Assembly: GCA_041394265.1 (NCBI GenBank)
Contig: JAWKIO010000005.1
Coordinates: forward strand, 1,488,001-1,552,000
Source of the DNA: Acidimicrobiales bacterium
GTDB lineage: Bacteria > Actinomycetota > Acidimicrobiia > Acidimicrobiales > SZUA-35
Reading direction: 5' to 3'
DNA length: 64,000 bases
Each line of letters begins with the position of its first letter. Within the stretch, counting starts at the first letter, position 1. A program made the translations under genes and the position numbers. Below are positions 34,392 through 46,435 of the stretch, piece by piece. The notes beneath the pieces are model-generated. The model was given only the letters and a program-made list of their open reading frames with translations, was not told where the DNA came from and made no database searches.

Positions 34392-36134
34392 ATGACCGAC
34401 GGGCGACCTGACGATCTCGACAGCACCGCGACCCCGCTGGGGCCTGTCGTCGACGCCCTGGCCGACCTCGACGCGGCGATCGATGCCACGCCGCTGCGAC
34501 TGGGCGTCGGCGGACTCGACGATGCACGGGTCGTCGCCACCGAGCTGTCCGATCAGATCACCGACTACCTGCTGCCGCGCCTGTCACGACTCGACGCACC
34601 CTTGCTCGCCGTCCTGGGCGGATCGACCGGCTCGGGCAAGTCCACCATCACGAACTCACTCGCTCGGGCCAACGTCTCACCGGCCGGCGTGCTTCGCCCC
34701 ACCACTCGGGCGCCGGTGCTCATCTGCCATCCCGATGACGTGGCCTGGTTCACCACCACCGACCTCCTCGGCGACCTTCCACGAGTGTCGGGCGAAGGTA
34801 ACGCCATCGGCCAGGTGCTGGCGATCCGCCCCACCGACACGGTCGGCCCGGGCGTCGCCCTCATCGACGCCCCCGACATCGATTCGGTCGAGCTCGCCAA
34901 TCGTGATCTCGCCGCCCAACTCTTGGCCGCCGCCGATCTGTGGCTGTTCGTCACGACCGCCGTTCGCTATGCCGACGCCGTGCCATGGCAGTTCCTCGAA
35001 CGAGCCCAGCAACGTGGGATGGAGCTCGCCATCGTCATCAACCGGGTTCCTCACGGTGCAGCCGAGGAGATCAGCAACCATCTCGCCCAGATGCTCGACG
35101 ACGGCGGGCTGCACGACGTGTCCCTGTTCCCGATCGTCGAGGGTTCGCTCATCGACGGCCGCCTGCCCGAGGTCGACGTCGCCGAACTGCGGGCCGTCAT
35201 CACGAACCTCACCGAGGACGCCGAGCAGCGAGCAGCCGTGGTCCGCAGCACGCTCGACGGCGCTCTCCGTTCGGTGGGTCCTCGGGCCGACACCATCCTC
35301 GCGGCGGCCAGATCCCAGGACGCGATCGGAGCCGAACTCCGCAGCGCGGCCGACCGTGCCTACCGCCTGGCAGGCGAGCGCATCGTCGCCGACCTCAGCA
35401 ACGGCACCATGCTTCGGGGTGAGGTCCTGGAACGCTGGCAGGAACTGATCGGCACGGGCGAACTCATGCGAGCGGTCCAGTCACGAATCTCGCTGCTGCG
35501 AGACCGCATCGCTGCCGCCATTCGAGGCCGCGCTGCTGCGACCGGTGAAGTGCAGGGCGAGATCACCTCCACGCTCGAGCGGCTCGTCCTCGACCACGCC
35601 GACGCTGCTGCGCTCGACGCCGTCACCGCGTGGCGCCAACTACCGGGCGGCCCACAGGTGTTGGCCGGCGACCCCACGCTCGACCACCGTTCAGCCGAGT
35701 TCGAACGAGCGCTCGCCCCCGAGGTCCGGGCGTGGCAGGACGACGTGCTCGAACTCGTGCGAGCGACCGGCGCCGGCAAGCGGAACACCGCTCGGGTGCT
35801 GGCTGCCGGCGTCAACGGGATCGGCGTCGCTCTCATGATCGTGCTCTTCGCCCAGACCGGGGGAATCACGGGGGGCGAGGTCGCGGTTGCTTCCGGCACC
35901 GCGGGGATCTCGCAGGCACTGCTCAACGCGCTGTTCGGTGAGCAGGCCGTGAGGGATCTCGCCAATCAGGCTCGGTCGCTCCTGGCCGACCGCCTGGGTG
36001 CGCTGCTCGAGACCGACGCCAATCGTTTCCGGCGTGCGCTGTGGGCCACCATCCCACCGCCGGAGGCATCCGCTGCGTTGGCCGAGGCGATCGAGGAGTT
36101 CCGAATCGCACTCGATCACGGTGACCAGCGATGA
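34392..36134 (+). CDS. Dynamin-like GTPase, first of a pair
   Basis: 580 residues. G1 is GGSTGSGKSTITN, a conserved Thr follows in RPTTRAPV (G2), G3 is LIDAPDIDS and a degenerate G4 is VINRVPHG, where NKxD is not seen. Long helical middle and C-terminal parts hold two close hydrophobic segments (VNGIGVALMIVLFAQTGGI and following) as in membrane-remodelling dynamin-like proteins. Such genes occur in pairs in actinobacteria, and in Streptomyces a pair (DynA/DynB) helps septum formation. ATG 34392; the stop overlaps the next gene by 4 bp. Confidence 0.8.
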   Translation: MTDGRPDDLDSTATPLGPVVDALADLDAAIDATPLRLGVGGLDDARVVATELSDQITDYLLPRLSRLDAPLLAVLGGSTGSGKSTITNSLARANVSPAGVLRPTTRAPVLICHPDDVAWFTTTDLLGDLPRVSGEGNAIGQVLAIRPTDTVGPGVALIDAPDIDSVELANRDLAAQLLAAADLWLFVTTAVRYADAVPWQFLERAQQRGMELAIVINRVPHGAAEEISNHLAQMLDDGGLHDVSLFPIVEGSLIDGRLPEVDVAELRAVITNLTEDAEQRAAVVRSTLDGALRSVGPRADTILAAARSQDAIGAELRSAADRAYRLAGERIVADLSNGTMLRGEVLERWQELIGTGELMRAVQSRISLLRDRIAAAIRGRAAATGEVQGEITSTLERLVLDHADAAALDAVTAWRQLPGGPQVLAGDPTLDHRSAEFERALAPEVRAWQDDVLELVRATGAGKRNTARVLAAGVNGIGVALMIVLFAQTGGITGGEVAVASGTAGISQALLNALFGEQAVRDLANQARSLLADRLGALLETDANRFRRALWATIPPPEASAALAEAIEEFRIALDHGDQR

Positions 36135-37753
36135 TCAAGCTGCCGACGTTCGGGCGGACGCCCCGCGAACTGGCCGCGCTGCCCGAGCAACTCGAGGCGC
36201 TGGGTGTTGCCACGGCGCTGGCCGATGGCCGACTCGACCCCGACCGCGTCGAGTCCGCACGCCGGGTGGTCGACAAGGCCGAGGGGCGGCTCCGCCACGG
36301 CACCACCCACACACTGGTCGCCCTGCTCGGGGCGACCGGCAGTGGGAAGTCGTCGATGGCCAACGCCCTCGCCGGCTCCGACGTCGCCACCACCGGCGTG
36401 CGTCGGCCCACCACCTCGAGCACCTTGGCGCTCGTGTGGGGTGACCACGACGCGTCGTCCCTCCTCGAATGGCTGGGTGTCGGCAATCGGCACCTCGTCT
36501 CCGCATCACCTGACAGCCCGCAATCAGGGTTGGTCCTCCTCGATGTCCCCGACCACGACTCGGTCGCGGTCACCCATCGACTCGAGATGGAGCGCATCGC
36601 TCAGCATGCGGACCTGCTGCTGTGGGTCACCGATCCCGAGAAGTATGCCGACGAGGCAATGCACCACTACCTGCGTGCGCTGTCCCGCCACGATGCCGTC
36701 ACGCTGATGATCCTGAACAAGGCGGACCGCCTGACCCCCGCCGAGCTCCACGCCTGCACCGCCGACCTTGAGCGTCTGCTGCACAACGACGGCATCGCGA
36801 AGCCAAGCGTGTTCCCGGTGTCGGCGACGACCGGCCAGGGAGTCGACGCCGTGCTCGATCGGCTCGCCGACACCGTGGCCGCGCAGCGGGCGATGGTCGA
36901 GCGGCTCTCGGCCGATGTGGCGACCGCCGCCGACACCTTGGCCGAACAGGTGCCGCCCCCTCCCCCACCCGTGATCGCCGACGACAGCGTCCGCCGACTC
37001 GCTGTCGATCTCGCCACGGCGTCGGGTATCGACGCCGTCGCCGATGCCTCGGCGGCCGGGTATCGCTTCGACGCCGTCCAACGCACCGGCTGGCCGTTCA
37101 CGCGGTGGGTGCGTCGTCTGCGACCCGACCCGCTGCGTCGACTCCATCTCGAACGCAACGACCGAGGCCGCAGCTCGCTCCCCGCCCCGAGCGGTGCGCA
37201 GACCGCGCGAGCCGGTGCAGCCATTCGAGCCGTCGCCGAGTCGGCGTCGTCGAGGCTCGATGAGCCATGGCCGACCTTGCTACGGGATGCTGCAACGCCC
37301 CACTCGGCCGAGCTCCACGACCGGCTCGACGTTGCCGTCGCCGACGCCGTCCGCGACGCATCGTTCTCGTCACCACGCTGGTGGGGAGTGCTCCGGACCC
37401 TCCAGTTCCTCCTCGCCGTGGTGGCACTCGTCGGTGGCGCATGGTTGACGGCGCTGGCAGCGAACAACTGGCTCCGGCTCCCCGAGTTCGGTACACCTGC
37501 GTGGCGCGGCATCCCGCTCCCGACGGGGATGCTCATCGTCGGACTTGCCGCCGGATGGGCACTGGCGCTGCTGTCTCGTCGGCTGGCGCGTATCGGCGGT
37601 CGGCGTCGGGCTGCCGCCGTACGACGTCGAGCGGCCGACGCCGTCGAGCAGGTCGCCGACGAACTCGTCGTCGATCCCCTGCGCGCCGAGCTCGACGCCC
37701 TCGATCGCCTCCAGCGCGCCGTCAACGCTGCAGGCGCCGAACGACGATCCTGA
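36131..37753 (+). CDS. Dynamin-like GTPase, second of a pair
   Basis: 540 residues. G1 is LLGATGSGKSSMAN, G2 Thr in RRPTTSST, G3 is LLDVPDHDS, and a proper G4 is LNKADRL, unlike its partner. A helical region and two membrane helices (VLRTLQFLLAVVALVGGAWL in part, and PTGMLIVGLAAGWALALL) come near the C-terminus. The start overlaps the first GTPase (ATGA), so the two are co-translated and probably form a complex at the membrane. The different G4 motifs suggest only one partner reads guanine strictly (inference). Confidence 0.82.
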   Translation: MIKLPTFGRTPRELAALPEQLEALGVATALADGRLDPDRVESARRVVDKAEGRLRHGTTHTLVALLGATGSGKSSMANALAGSDVATTGVRRPTTSSTLALVWGDHDASSLLEWLGVGNRHLVSASPDSPQSGLVLLDVPDHDSVAVTHRLEMERIAQHADLLLWVTDPEKYADEAMHHYLRALSRHDAVTLMILNKADRLTPAELHACTADLERLLHNDGIAKPSVFPVSATTGQGVDAVLDRLADTVAAQRAMVERLSADVATAADTLAEQVPPPPPPVIADDSVRRLAVDLATASGIDAVADASAAGYRFDAVQRTGWPFTRWVRRLRPDPLRRLHLERNDRGRSSLPAPSGAQTARAGAAIRAVAESASSRLDEPWPTLLRDAATPHSAELHDRLDVAVADAVRDASFSSPRWWGVLRTLQFLLAVVALVGGAWLTALAANNWLRLPEFGTPAWRGIPLPTGMLIVGLAAGWALALLSRRLARIGGRRRAAAVRRRAADAVEQVADELVVDPLRAELDALDRLQRAVNAAGAERRS

Positions 37754-37785
37754 CCGCCCCATGGCGATCGGCTACCCTCCGGGCC

Positions 37786-38187
37786 GTGAAATACCTCAGC
37801 GAGTCCTGGCTTGAGGCGGCAACCCACGCACTGTCCGACATTCCCCCGACCGATCTGACGATCCGGGTCGGCTACGACATCGTCGGCGGGCCTGACGGCG
37901 TGGGCCCCTACACCCTCGTGCTCGGGCCCTGCTCGATCGCCTTTGTGCCCGGCCTGTGTGACACGTCGGCAACACTGCGCCTCGACTATGAGCTGGCTGT
38001 CGACATCGCCCAGGGTGCCACGAGCGCCCAACGGGCCTTCCTCGATGGCGGCATCGTGCTCGGCGGCGACGTGACCGCCCTGCTCGGCTCCGCCGCCCCG
38101 CTCACGCTGATCGATGATCGTCTCGCCGGCTTGCGATCGATGACCGACTTCGCGGTGGCACCTGACGCTTCGGCGCCGACGCTCTAG
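37786..38187 (+). CDS. SCP2-like (sterol carrier) domain protein
   Basis: 133 residues. The pattern KYLSESWLEAATHAL, YTLVLGPCSIAFVPG, ADLxLxLDYELAVDIAQG-like block (LRLDYELAVDIAQG) and AQRAFLDGGIVLGGDVTALLG matches SCP2 lipid-binding domains. In bacteria these bind lipids or acyl chains; the partner is unknown. Start GTG 37786, 32 bp after the dynamin pair and 45 bp before the glycosylase. Confidence 0.7.
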   Translation: MKYLSESWLEAATHALSDIPPTDLTIRVGYDIVGGPDGVGPYTLVLGPCSIAFVPGLCDTSATLRLDYELAVDIAQGATSAQRAFLDGGIVLGGDVTALLGSAAPLTLIDDRLAGLRSMTDFAVAPDASAPTL

Positions 38188-38232
38188 GGTCGGCCAGACC
38201 ACACACGGTCAATCCAGCTCCCAGGAACCACC

Positions 38233-39093
38233 ATGCCCGAGATGCCCGAGGTCCAGGCCCACGCCGAACGTATGACGGCCGCGCTCGGCGGGGCCGAGCT
38301 GACCGGCTTCCGCCTCCTGAACTTCGCGTCGCTGAAGACCTTCGATCCGCCACCTGACGCATCGAAGGGCACTCGGCTCGTGGATGTCGGGCGCCGGGGG
38401 AAGTATCTGCTGATGCGCTTCGACAACGGGCACACCCACGTCGTGCACCTGATGCAGGGTGGGCGGCTCCGACCCGACCCGAAGGAAACCAAGAAGCCGC
38501 GTGGTGGGTTGATGCGATGGACCTTCGCCGCCGGCGACCGCGACGAGCTCGGCACACCTTCGTGGCTCCTCACCGAGGCCGGAACCGAACGCCGCGCCGG
38601 GCTCTGGGTCCTACGTGACGACCCGCTCGCGCAGGAGCCGCTCGACCATCTCGGGCCCGAAGCGACCGACCTCTCGGTCGACGCACTGGCCACCACCGTG
38701 CGCCGACACTCCAAGCGACTCCACGGTCTGCTCCGAGACCAACGGGTCGTTGCCGGTCTCGGACGCATGCTGACCAACGAGGTCCTCTACGAGGCCGAGC
38801 TCAGTCCATTCGTCAATGCCTCGAAGCTCAGCGATGACGACGTCGCTCGACTCCACTCGTCGATCGCTTCGGTCGTGGCGTCTGCGCTTGCTCACGAGCG
38901 GACGCTCGACGACATCGGTAAGAGCGTCGATCGCCCCTCGAAGGTCCACAATCGCGCCGGCGAGCCATGTGTCGACTGCGGCGACACGATTCGCACCATC
39001 GACTATCGCGCCTACACCGTCTACTACTGCCCCACCAGACAGACCGGTGGCCGACTGCTGGCCGACAACAGCACCAGCAAGTTCCTCAAGTGA
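38233..39093 (+). CDS. Fpg/Nei-family DNA glycosylase
   Basis: 286 residues. The start MPEMPEVQ gives the catalytic Pro1/Glu2 after Met removal, which fixes the start site. Further marks: GRRGKYLLMRF (conserved Lys), a helix-two-turn-helix (VAGLGRMLTNEVLYEA) and the C-terminal zinc finger. The finger has CVDC and YYC but the fourth ligand is Arg (CPTRQ, where the family has CPxCQ). Removes oxidised bases and nicks the strand. The substrate (8-oxoguanine or oxidised pyrimidine) is not clear. Confidence 0.88.
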   Translation: MPEMPEVQAHAERMTAALGGAELTGFRLLNFASLKTFDPPPDASKGTRLVDVGRRGKYLLMRFDNGHTHVVHLMQGGRLRPDPKETKKPRGGLMRWTFAAGDRDELGTPSWLLTEAGTERRAGLWVLRDDPLAQEPLDHLGPEATDLSVDALATTVRRHSKRLHGLLRDQRVVAGLGRMLTNEVLYEAELSPFVNASKLSDDDVARLHSSIASVVASALAHERTLDDIGKSVDRPSKVHNRAGEPCVDCGDTIRTIDYRAYTVYYCPTRQTGGRLLADNSTSKFLK

Positions 39094-39132
39094 ACCTCAG
39101 GTCGCGTCCGCTGTGGACGACGGCCTTCCTCG

Positions 39133-39591
39133 CTACTCGGCGACGGCCAGCTGACGCTCACGCAGCGACGCGACCAGGCGATTGCCACCGGCATCAAACC
39201 CGACTCGGTTGAGCACCGCGCCGGTGTACGAACCCGGCTCGACACTGCCGACCACCACCTTGGGCAGCGACAGGGTTGCCGACATCGCCAGCACACCCTT
39301 GACGTTGCCGCCGAAGATGTTCGCCAGCTCACCGACAGCGTCAGCGGCGTCTTCGGCCGCGACTTCATCGGTCGACATCGAGAACAACACCTCGGCAAGC
39401 CGAGAGGCCAACGCTGCGCCGCATTCGATCACGACGGCCAACGACGCCCCATCGGGACTGTCGATGTCGACCGTCGAGTACATGCCGAAGGCATGGTCCG
39501 CGGCGATCTCGGTCGCGTAGAGCTCCTCGCCGATCATGGTGTCCCAGATCTGGGTCATCATCTCGATCAGGTCTTCGTCAGTGAGTTGCAT
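39133..39591 (-). CDS. CheX-like CheY-P phosphatase
   Basis: 152 residues. The segment DAVGELANIFGGNVKGVL matches the CheC/CheX active-site pattern E-x2-N followed by GNxK. CheX removes phosphate from CheY to end the signal. It is the last gene of the chemotaxis cluster, 42 bp after cheR, and convergent with the glycosylase gene. Confidence 0.78.
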   Translation of the reverse strand: MQLTDEDLIEMMTQIWDTMIGEELYATEIAADHAFGMYSTVDIDSPDGASLAVVIECGAALASRLAEVLFSMSTDEVAAEDAADAVGELANIFGGNVKGVLAMSATLSLPKVVVGSVEPGSYTGAVLNRVGFDAGGNRLVASLRERQLAVAE

Positions 39592-39633
39592 GTGGTTTCA
39601 CCTGTCTCGGTGTCGTCGTTGTCGGGGTGGCGT

Positions 39634-40449
39634 TCATGAGGGGCGGTAGATGCTGGTCTTGGAGATGAGTTCGCGACGCCAGGAGGCATCGACGCCGACC
39701 GTCGTCTCCGATGCGCCGAGGATCAAGTGCCCGTCCGGCCGCAGGACCTTGCGGACCTTCTCGAGGATCGATCGCTTCACATCGCTCTCGAAGTAGATGA
39801 GGACGTTGCGCATCAGGACCACGTCGCTGGTCGGAATGCCGGTGAAGGGCTGGTCGAGATTGTGCTGGCGGAACTGGATCATGGCCTTGAGTTCGGGCTT
39901 GACCTGCCAGTGCGTCCCCGCCCGGTTGAAGTGACGCATCAGCATGGGTGCCGGCATGCCACGGTTGACCTCGAGCTGGGTGTAGCTCCCCTCTTTGGCC
40001 TTGGCCAGCATCTCCGTCGAGAGGTCGGTGGCGAAGATCTTGACCTGTCGCTGGAGGTGCGGAAGATGCTCGGCAACCAGCATCGCGATGCTGTACGGCT
40101 CCTGCCCACTGCTGCATGCGGCCGACCAGATCTGGATTGGCTCGTTCCCGCGCTTGTTGGCCAGGTCGGGGAGGATGCTCTTGATGAGCACGTCGAAGGG
40201 GTGGGCGTCTCGAAGCCACGAGGTCTCGTTCGTGGTCATGGCGTCGATGACGCGATCCACGAGCGGTCCTCGTTGCTGGCGCCGCAAGAGGCTCACCAGC
40301 TCGTCGAACGAACCCAGCTTCTGCTCGCGCATGATCGGCTTCAGCCGAGCCTCGACGAGATATGACTTCGACACATCGAGCGAGATGGCCGACTCGGCCC
40401 TCACGATCTGCCGAATGTAGGTGAAGTCGGCTTCGCTCAGCGACATCAT
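39634..40449 (-). CDS. cheR: Chemotaxis protein methyltransferase CheR
   Basis: 271 residues. N-terminal helical domain and a methyltransferase domain with IWSAACSSGQEPYSIAMLV (AdoMet site, in part SAACSSGQEP), IFATDLSTEMLAKA, and VVLMRNVLIYF. It methylates glutamates in the receptor. No CheB methylesterase is present in the window. Confidence 0.93.
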   Translation of the reverse strand: MMSLSEADFTYIRQIVRAESAISLDVSKSYLVEARLKPIMREQKLGSFDELVSLLRRQQRGPLVDRVIDAMTTNETSWLRDAHPFDVLIKSILPDLANKRGNEPIQIWSAACSSGQEPYSIAMLVAEHLPHLQRQVKIFATDLSTEMLAKAKEGSYTQLEVNRGMPAPMLMRHFNRAGTHWQVKPELKAMIQFRQHNLDQPFTGIPTSDVVLMRNVLIYFESDVKRSILEKVRKVLRPDGHLILGASETTVGVDASWRRELISKTSIYRPS

Positions 40450-40459
40450 CGATCCCGCG

Positions 40460-40831
40460 TCAGAAGCCGAGAATCGAGAGCTTGTCCCGAATCACGGTCT
40501 GGTCGAACGGCTTCATGGCGTACTCGTTCGCGCCCGCCGTCAGCGCCGCCTCCATGTTGTCGAACTCCGTCTCGCTGGTGACCATCATGAGCGGTAGCGA
40601 ACCCCAGCGCTGGCTGGCGCGCACGAGCTTGACGAACTCGAGGCCGTTCATCTCCGGCATGTTCCAGTCGACGAGTGCAACGTCCATGCGGTCGGTCGAC
40701 TCGAGGATCTCGAGGGCCTGGCGACCATGCGCTGCCTCGTGGACCTCCCAGCCGAGTTCCTCCAGCATGCGGCTCAGGATCCGCCGAATGGCACGGGAGT
40801 CATCGACGATCAGTGCGTGATTGGTGTTCAT
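40460..40831 (-). CDS. cheY: Chemotaxis response regulator CheY
   Basis: 123 residues, single receiver domain. Acidic pair D10/D11, phospho-acceptor D55 in LVDWNMPEMNG, Thr 85 (MMVTSE) and Lys 107 (YAMKPFD). No output domain. 10 bp upstream of cheR. Confidence 0.9.
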   Translation of the reverse strand: MNTNHALIVDDSRAIRRILSRMLEELGWEVHEAAHGRQALEILESTDRMDVALVDWNMPEMNGLEFVKLVRASQRWGSLPLMMVTSETEFDNMEAALTAGANEYAMKPFDQTVIRDKLSILGF

Positions 40832-40883
40832 GATTCTCCTCCGGAGGACCCGGCGTTGCGAGGGCTAGCGGTTGATTCGGTGG

Positions 40884-42410
40884 TCACGCCATCGCCACGT
40901 TCGGCGACGGTGCAGTGGCGGGTGCGTGATGGAACTCGGTGGCGGCCGACCGACCGTTCACAAGACGTTGCAGGTCGTCGGCGACCGAGGCGAGCTGCCG
41001 GGCGGCCTGCTGTGTGACCGCCACTTCGCCGGTGGCCTGGCGAGCCGAATCGGCGACCGCGCCGATCGTGTGGGCGATGTGCGACGACCCGTCGACGGCT
41101 TCGGTGACCGAGCGGGCGATGTCGCTGGTCGTTGCCGTCTGCTGTTCGACGGCAGCGGCGATGCTGGTCTGGAAGTCGGCGATCTCGCTGATCACCTTGG
41201 CGATCGCTTCGATGGCCTCCACGCTCGACACGGTCTCGCCTTGGATTCCACTGATGCGTTCTGAGATCTGCTCGGTGGCCGCTGCGGTCTGCTTGGCCAG
41301 CTCCTTGACCTCGTTGGCGACCACGGCGAACCCCTTGCCTGCCTCGCCGGCCCGGGCAGCTTCGATCGTGGCGTTCAGCGCCAGGAGGTTGGTCTGCTCG
41401 GCGATGGAGGTGATGACATCGATGACCTGGCCGATCTCGGCCGAGGATTCGCCCAGCTTCGCCACGGTGTCGTTCGTCCGTGTGGCGCGAGCCACCGCGT
41501 CGCTGGCGACGGACGAAGCCCGACTGGCGTTCTCCGCGATCTCACGAATCGACATCGAGAGCTCCTCGATGGCGGCGCCGACGTTCCCGACGCTGCCGGA
41601 GACGACACCGGCGACATTCGCAACGGCGTCCGCCCGCTCGGTGGTTCCGGCCGACATGTCGCCCATTCGTCCCGATGCCTGATCGAGGCGACGGGACGCA
41701 TCGATGAGCGCTCGGGCCGATGCACCGATCGTGTTGCCGATCGACCGAGCGATCAGGAACGACACGGCAGCGGCGGCCAGAGCCACGACGATCGTCACGG
41801 CGAAGATGTTCGTGACGAGCGTCGACGAAGCGGACTTGAGTTCGTCCATCAAGGACGTCGTCTCGGCCTCGTAGATGCCCTCCTCGAGGACGTCGATCCG
41901 ATCTCGCATCGCCTCGAAGGAGGTGCGAGCGGCGGCGATCGTTTCCGGCGTGGGGTTGTCGACCATTGCCTGCGAACGATCGGCCCACTCCTGGTGCAAG
42001 GGGTCGTACTCGGCGACCAGCTCGGCCTCGCCCTCGAGCCCGAGCGAGATCGCCTTGAACTGGTCGAAGCGCTCGAAGGTCTGCGCCCGGTTCGATTCGT
42101 AGTCCTCGATGAACTGGTCGTGCTCGGGGCCTGCGGGTGTGGCAATCGCTCGTTCGGCGGCCAGTTGCGCCTGATAGGAGTCCCGGTCGACGTTCAGCAT
42201 CAGCAGCGTGGCCGGCACGGCCTGGGATTGCAGCGTCGTCGAGTCGTCGGAGACGGCGCGAGCCGAGGCCGACACGATTGCCGCCTGGCCGATGAGTCCG
42301 GCGAGCCCGACCGATCCGACCAACAGCACTCGCTGGCGGACGGAGAATCGACTCGGAGCTGACGTCGATCCGATCGCAGGCTCGAGTGTGGGTGCTTCGT
42401 TCGTGGTCAT
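40884..42410 (-). CDS. Methyl-accepting chemotaxis protein
   Basis: 508 residues. First membrane helix near residues 30-50, an extracytoplasmic helical bundle of about 150 residues (4HB-like), a second helix (IFAVTIVVALAAAAVSFLIA), a short linker and the signalling hairpin with EQTNLLALNATIEAARAGEAGKGF (in part LLALNATIEAARAGE) and FAVVANEVKELAKQ. Likely methylation sites lie on both sides (EQISERISGIQGE). The only receptor in the cluster. Confidence 0.93.
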   Translation of the reverse strand: MTTNEAPTLEPAIGSTSAPSRFSVRQRVLLVGSVGLAGLIGQAAIVSASARAVSDDSTTLQSQAVPATLLMLNVDRDSYQAQLAAERAIATPAGPEHDQFIEDYESNRAQTFERFDQFKAISLGLEGEAELVAEYDPLHQEWADRSQAMVDNPTPETIAAARTSFEAMRDRIDVLEEGIYEAETTSLMDELKSASSTLVTNIFAVTIVVALAAAAVSFLIARSIGNTIGASARALIDASRRLDQASGRMGDMSAGTTERADAVANVAGVVSGSVGNVGAAIEELSMSIREIAENASRASSVASDAVARATRTNDTVAKLGESSAEIGQVIDVITSIAEQTNLLALNATIEAARAGEAGKGFAVVANEVKELAKQTAAATEQISERISGIQGETVSSVEAIEAIAKVISEIADFQTSIAAAVEQQTATTSDIARSVTEAVDGSSHIAHTIGAVADSARQATGEVAVTQQAARQLASVADDLQRLVNGRSAATEFHHAPATAPSPNVAMA

Positions 42411-42418
42411 CGGGTCCT

Positions 42419-42885
42419 CTAGTTGGTGGTGCGGGTCATGGCGATGGTGCGCTCGACATCGAGCGTCAACAGCAGCTCGTTCGGGAGCTTGTAGGCGCCG
42501 GTGATCAGTTCACGAGCGATGCCGCTGACGGTTTCGGGCGGCTGCTCGTAGATCTCCGAGTCGACCGTCATCACGTCACCGATCTCGTCGACCATGAGGC
42601 TGACGGGCTCGTTGCGATAGCGGACCACCACGTGCACCTGCTCCTTCTTGGCCTCGGGATCGCGGGCGACATCGAGCCGCGCGTGCAGGTCGATCGCCGT
42701 TGCGATCTGACCCCGAAGGTTGATCAGACCGGTCACGGCATGGGGGCTGTGCGGAACGGCGGTGATGTCGGAGTGGTACAGCACTTCCTGGACGCTGAGG
42801 ACGTCCAGGCCGAGCAAGAGTTCTCCGACCCGGAAGGTGCAGAGCTGGCGCTCGGAGGCGTCGCGGCGGACGGTGGTGGCGGGCA

Positions 42886-42886
<1 letters not shown>
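42419..42886 (-). CDS. cheW: Chemotaxis adaptor CheW
   Basis: 155 residues, one CheW domain: RQLCTFRVGELLLGLDVLSVQEVL in part, GLINLRGQIATAIDLHARL and SLMVDEIGDVM. It joins CheA to the receptor. ATG 42886 overlaps the cheA stop by one base. Confidence 0.92.
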
Positions 42887-45228
<2,342 letters not shown>

Positions 45229-45323
45229 GTCGGATGACCCCTTCTCGCAGCGTGCGCACAGGTTCGGTTCCGCGTTCGGTGGCCATGAGGTTTGGATCAA
45301 GTTTGTTTCTGCGAGAAAAACCC

Positions 45324-45361
45324 GTCGAGCCGCCGACTCCCGAGGGTGTCGGCGGCTCGAC
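45324..45361 (-). terminator. Intrinsic terminator of mdh
   Basis: Perfect 14-bp arms (45324-45337 and 45348-45361, GTCGAGCCGCCGAC) with a 10-nt loop. On the minus strand it is followed at once by GGGTTTTTC, a T-run, so it ends mdh transcription before cheA. Confidence 0.85.
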
Positions 45362-45445
45362 CAGCGAGTATGTGGTTGCGGTGACGCTGCGACTGCGGCG
45401 GCACCCTCGGCCTCGCGAAGGGCCCTGCGGCCCTCGAGGTATTCG

Positions 45446-46435
45446 TCAGATCAATCCGAGTTCGGCAACGGCGTCGCGCTCGGACACGAGTTCGGCAGTC
45501 GAGGCGTCGATGCGGGCCCGGCTGAAGTCGTCGATCTCGAGACCCTGGACGATCGCAAAGTCGCCGCCGGCGCAGGTGGCCGGGAAGCTCGAGATGATGC
45601 CCTCGGGCACGCCGTAGGAGCCGTCGGAGATGACCGACATCGACACCCAGTCGTTGTCGGGAGTACCGAGCGCCCAGTCGTGCATGTGGTCGATGGCGGC
45701 GTTGGCGGCCGACGCCGCCGACGACGCACCGCGCGCATCGATGATGGCCGCACCCCGCTTGGCCACGGTGGGGATGAAGTCGTTCTCGAGCCAGGCCTGG
45801 TCGTTGACCAGCTCGGCGGCGTTCTTGCCGTTGACCTCGCAATGGAAGAGGTCGGGATACTGCGTGGTGGAGTGGTTGCCCCAGATGGTCATCTTCGTGA
45901 TCTCGGTGACCGGCGAACCGACCTTGGCGCCGAGCTGGCTGAGGGCGCGGTTGTGGTCGAGGCGAGTCATCGCGTGGAACTGACGGGGGTCGATGTCGGG
46001 TGCCGACGACATGGCGATGAGCGCGTTCGTGTTGGCCGGATTGCCGACGGTGAGCACCTTGATGTTCTTGTTGGCGCTCTCGTTGATGGCCTTGCCCTGG
46101 GGACCGAAAATGCCGCCGTTGGCCTGGAGGAGGTCGGCTCGCTCCATGCCCTGCTTGCGAGGCATGGCCCCCACCAACAGGGCGTAGTCGGCGTCACCGA
46201 AAGCGACGTTGGCGTCGTCGGTGCGCACCGTGCCGGCGAGAAGCGGGAAGGCGCAGTCGTCGAGCTCCATGGCCACGCCTTCGAGCGCTCCGAGGGCCGG
46301 CGTGATCTCGAGCATCTGCAGGATCACGGGCTGATCGGCGCCCAGCATCTCGCCGGACGCAATGCGGAAGAGGAGGCTGTAGCCAATCTGGCCGGCGGCT
46401 CCGGTGACAGCGACTCGGACGGGGGCTTTGCTCAC
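45446..46435 (-). CDS. mdh: Malate dehydrogenase
   Basis: 329 residues, the typical length of the MDH type 2 group. NAD-binding VAVTGAAGQIGYSLLFRIA, the substrate Arg in GAMPRKQGMERADLL, NPANTNA, catalytic pair in TRLDHNRA and WGNHSTTQYPD. It oxidises malate to oxaloacetate in the TCA cycle. GTG 46435 is chosen because AAGGAG lies 5 bp before it; an in-frame ATG 15 bp upstream would place the Shine-Dalgarno inside the gene. Divergent from a TetR gene (220-bp gap). Confidence 0.95.
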   Translation of the reverse strand: MSKAPVRVAVTGAAGQIGYSLLFRIASGEMLGADQPVILQMLEITPALGALEGVAMELDDCAFPLLAGTVRTDDANVAFGDADYALLVGAMPRKQGMERADLLQANGGIFGPQGKAINESANKNIKVLTVGNPANTNALIAMSSAPDIDPRQFHAMTRLDHNRALSQLGAKVGSPVTEITKMTIWGNHSTTQYPDLFHCEVNGKNAAELVNDQAWLENDFIPTVAKRGAAIIDARGASSAASAANAAIDHMHDWALGTPDNDWVSMSVISDGSYGVPEGIISSFPATCAGGDFAIVQGLEIDDFSRARIDASTAELVSERDAVAELGLI

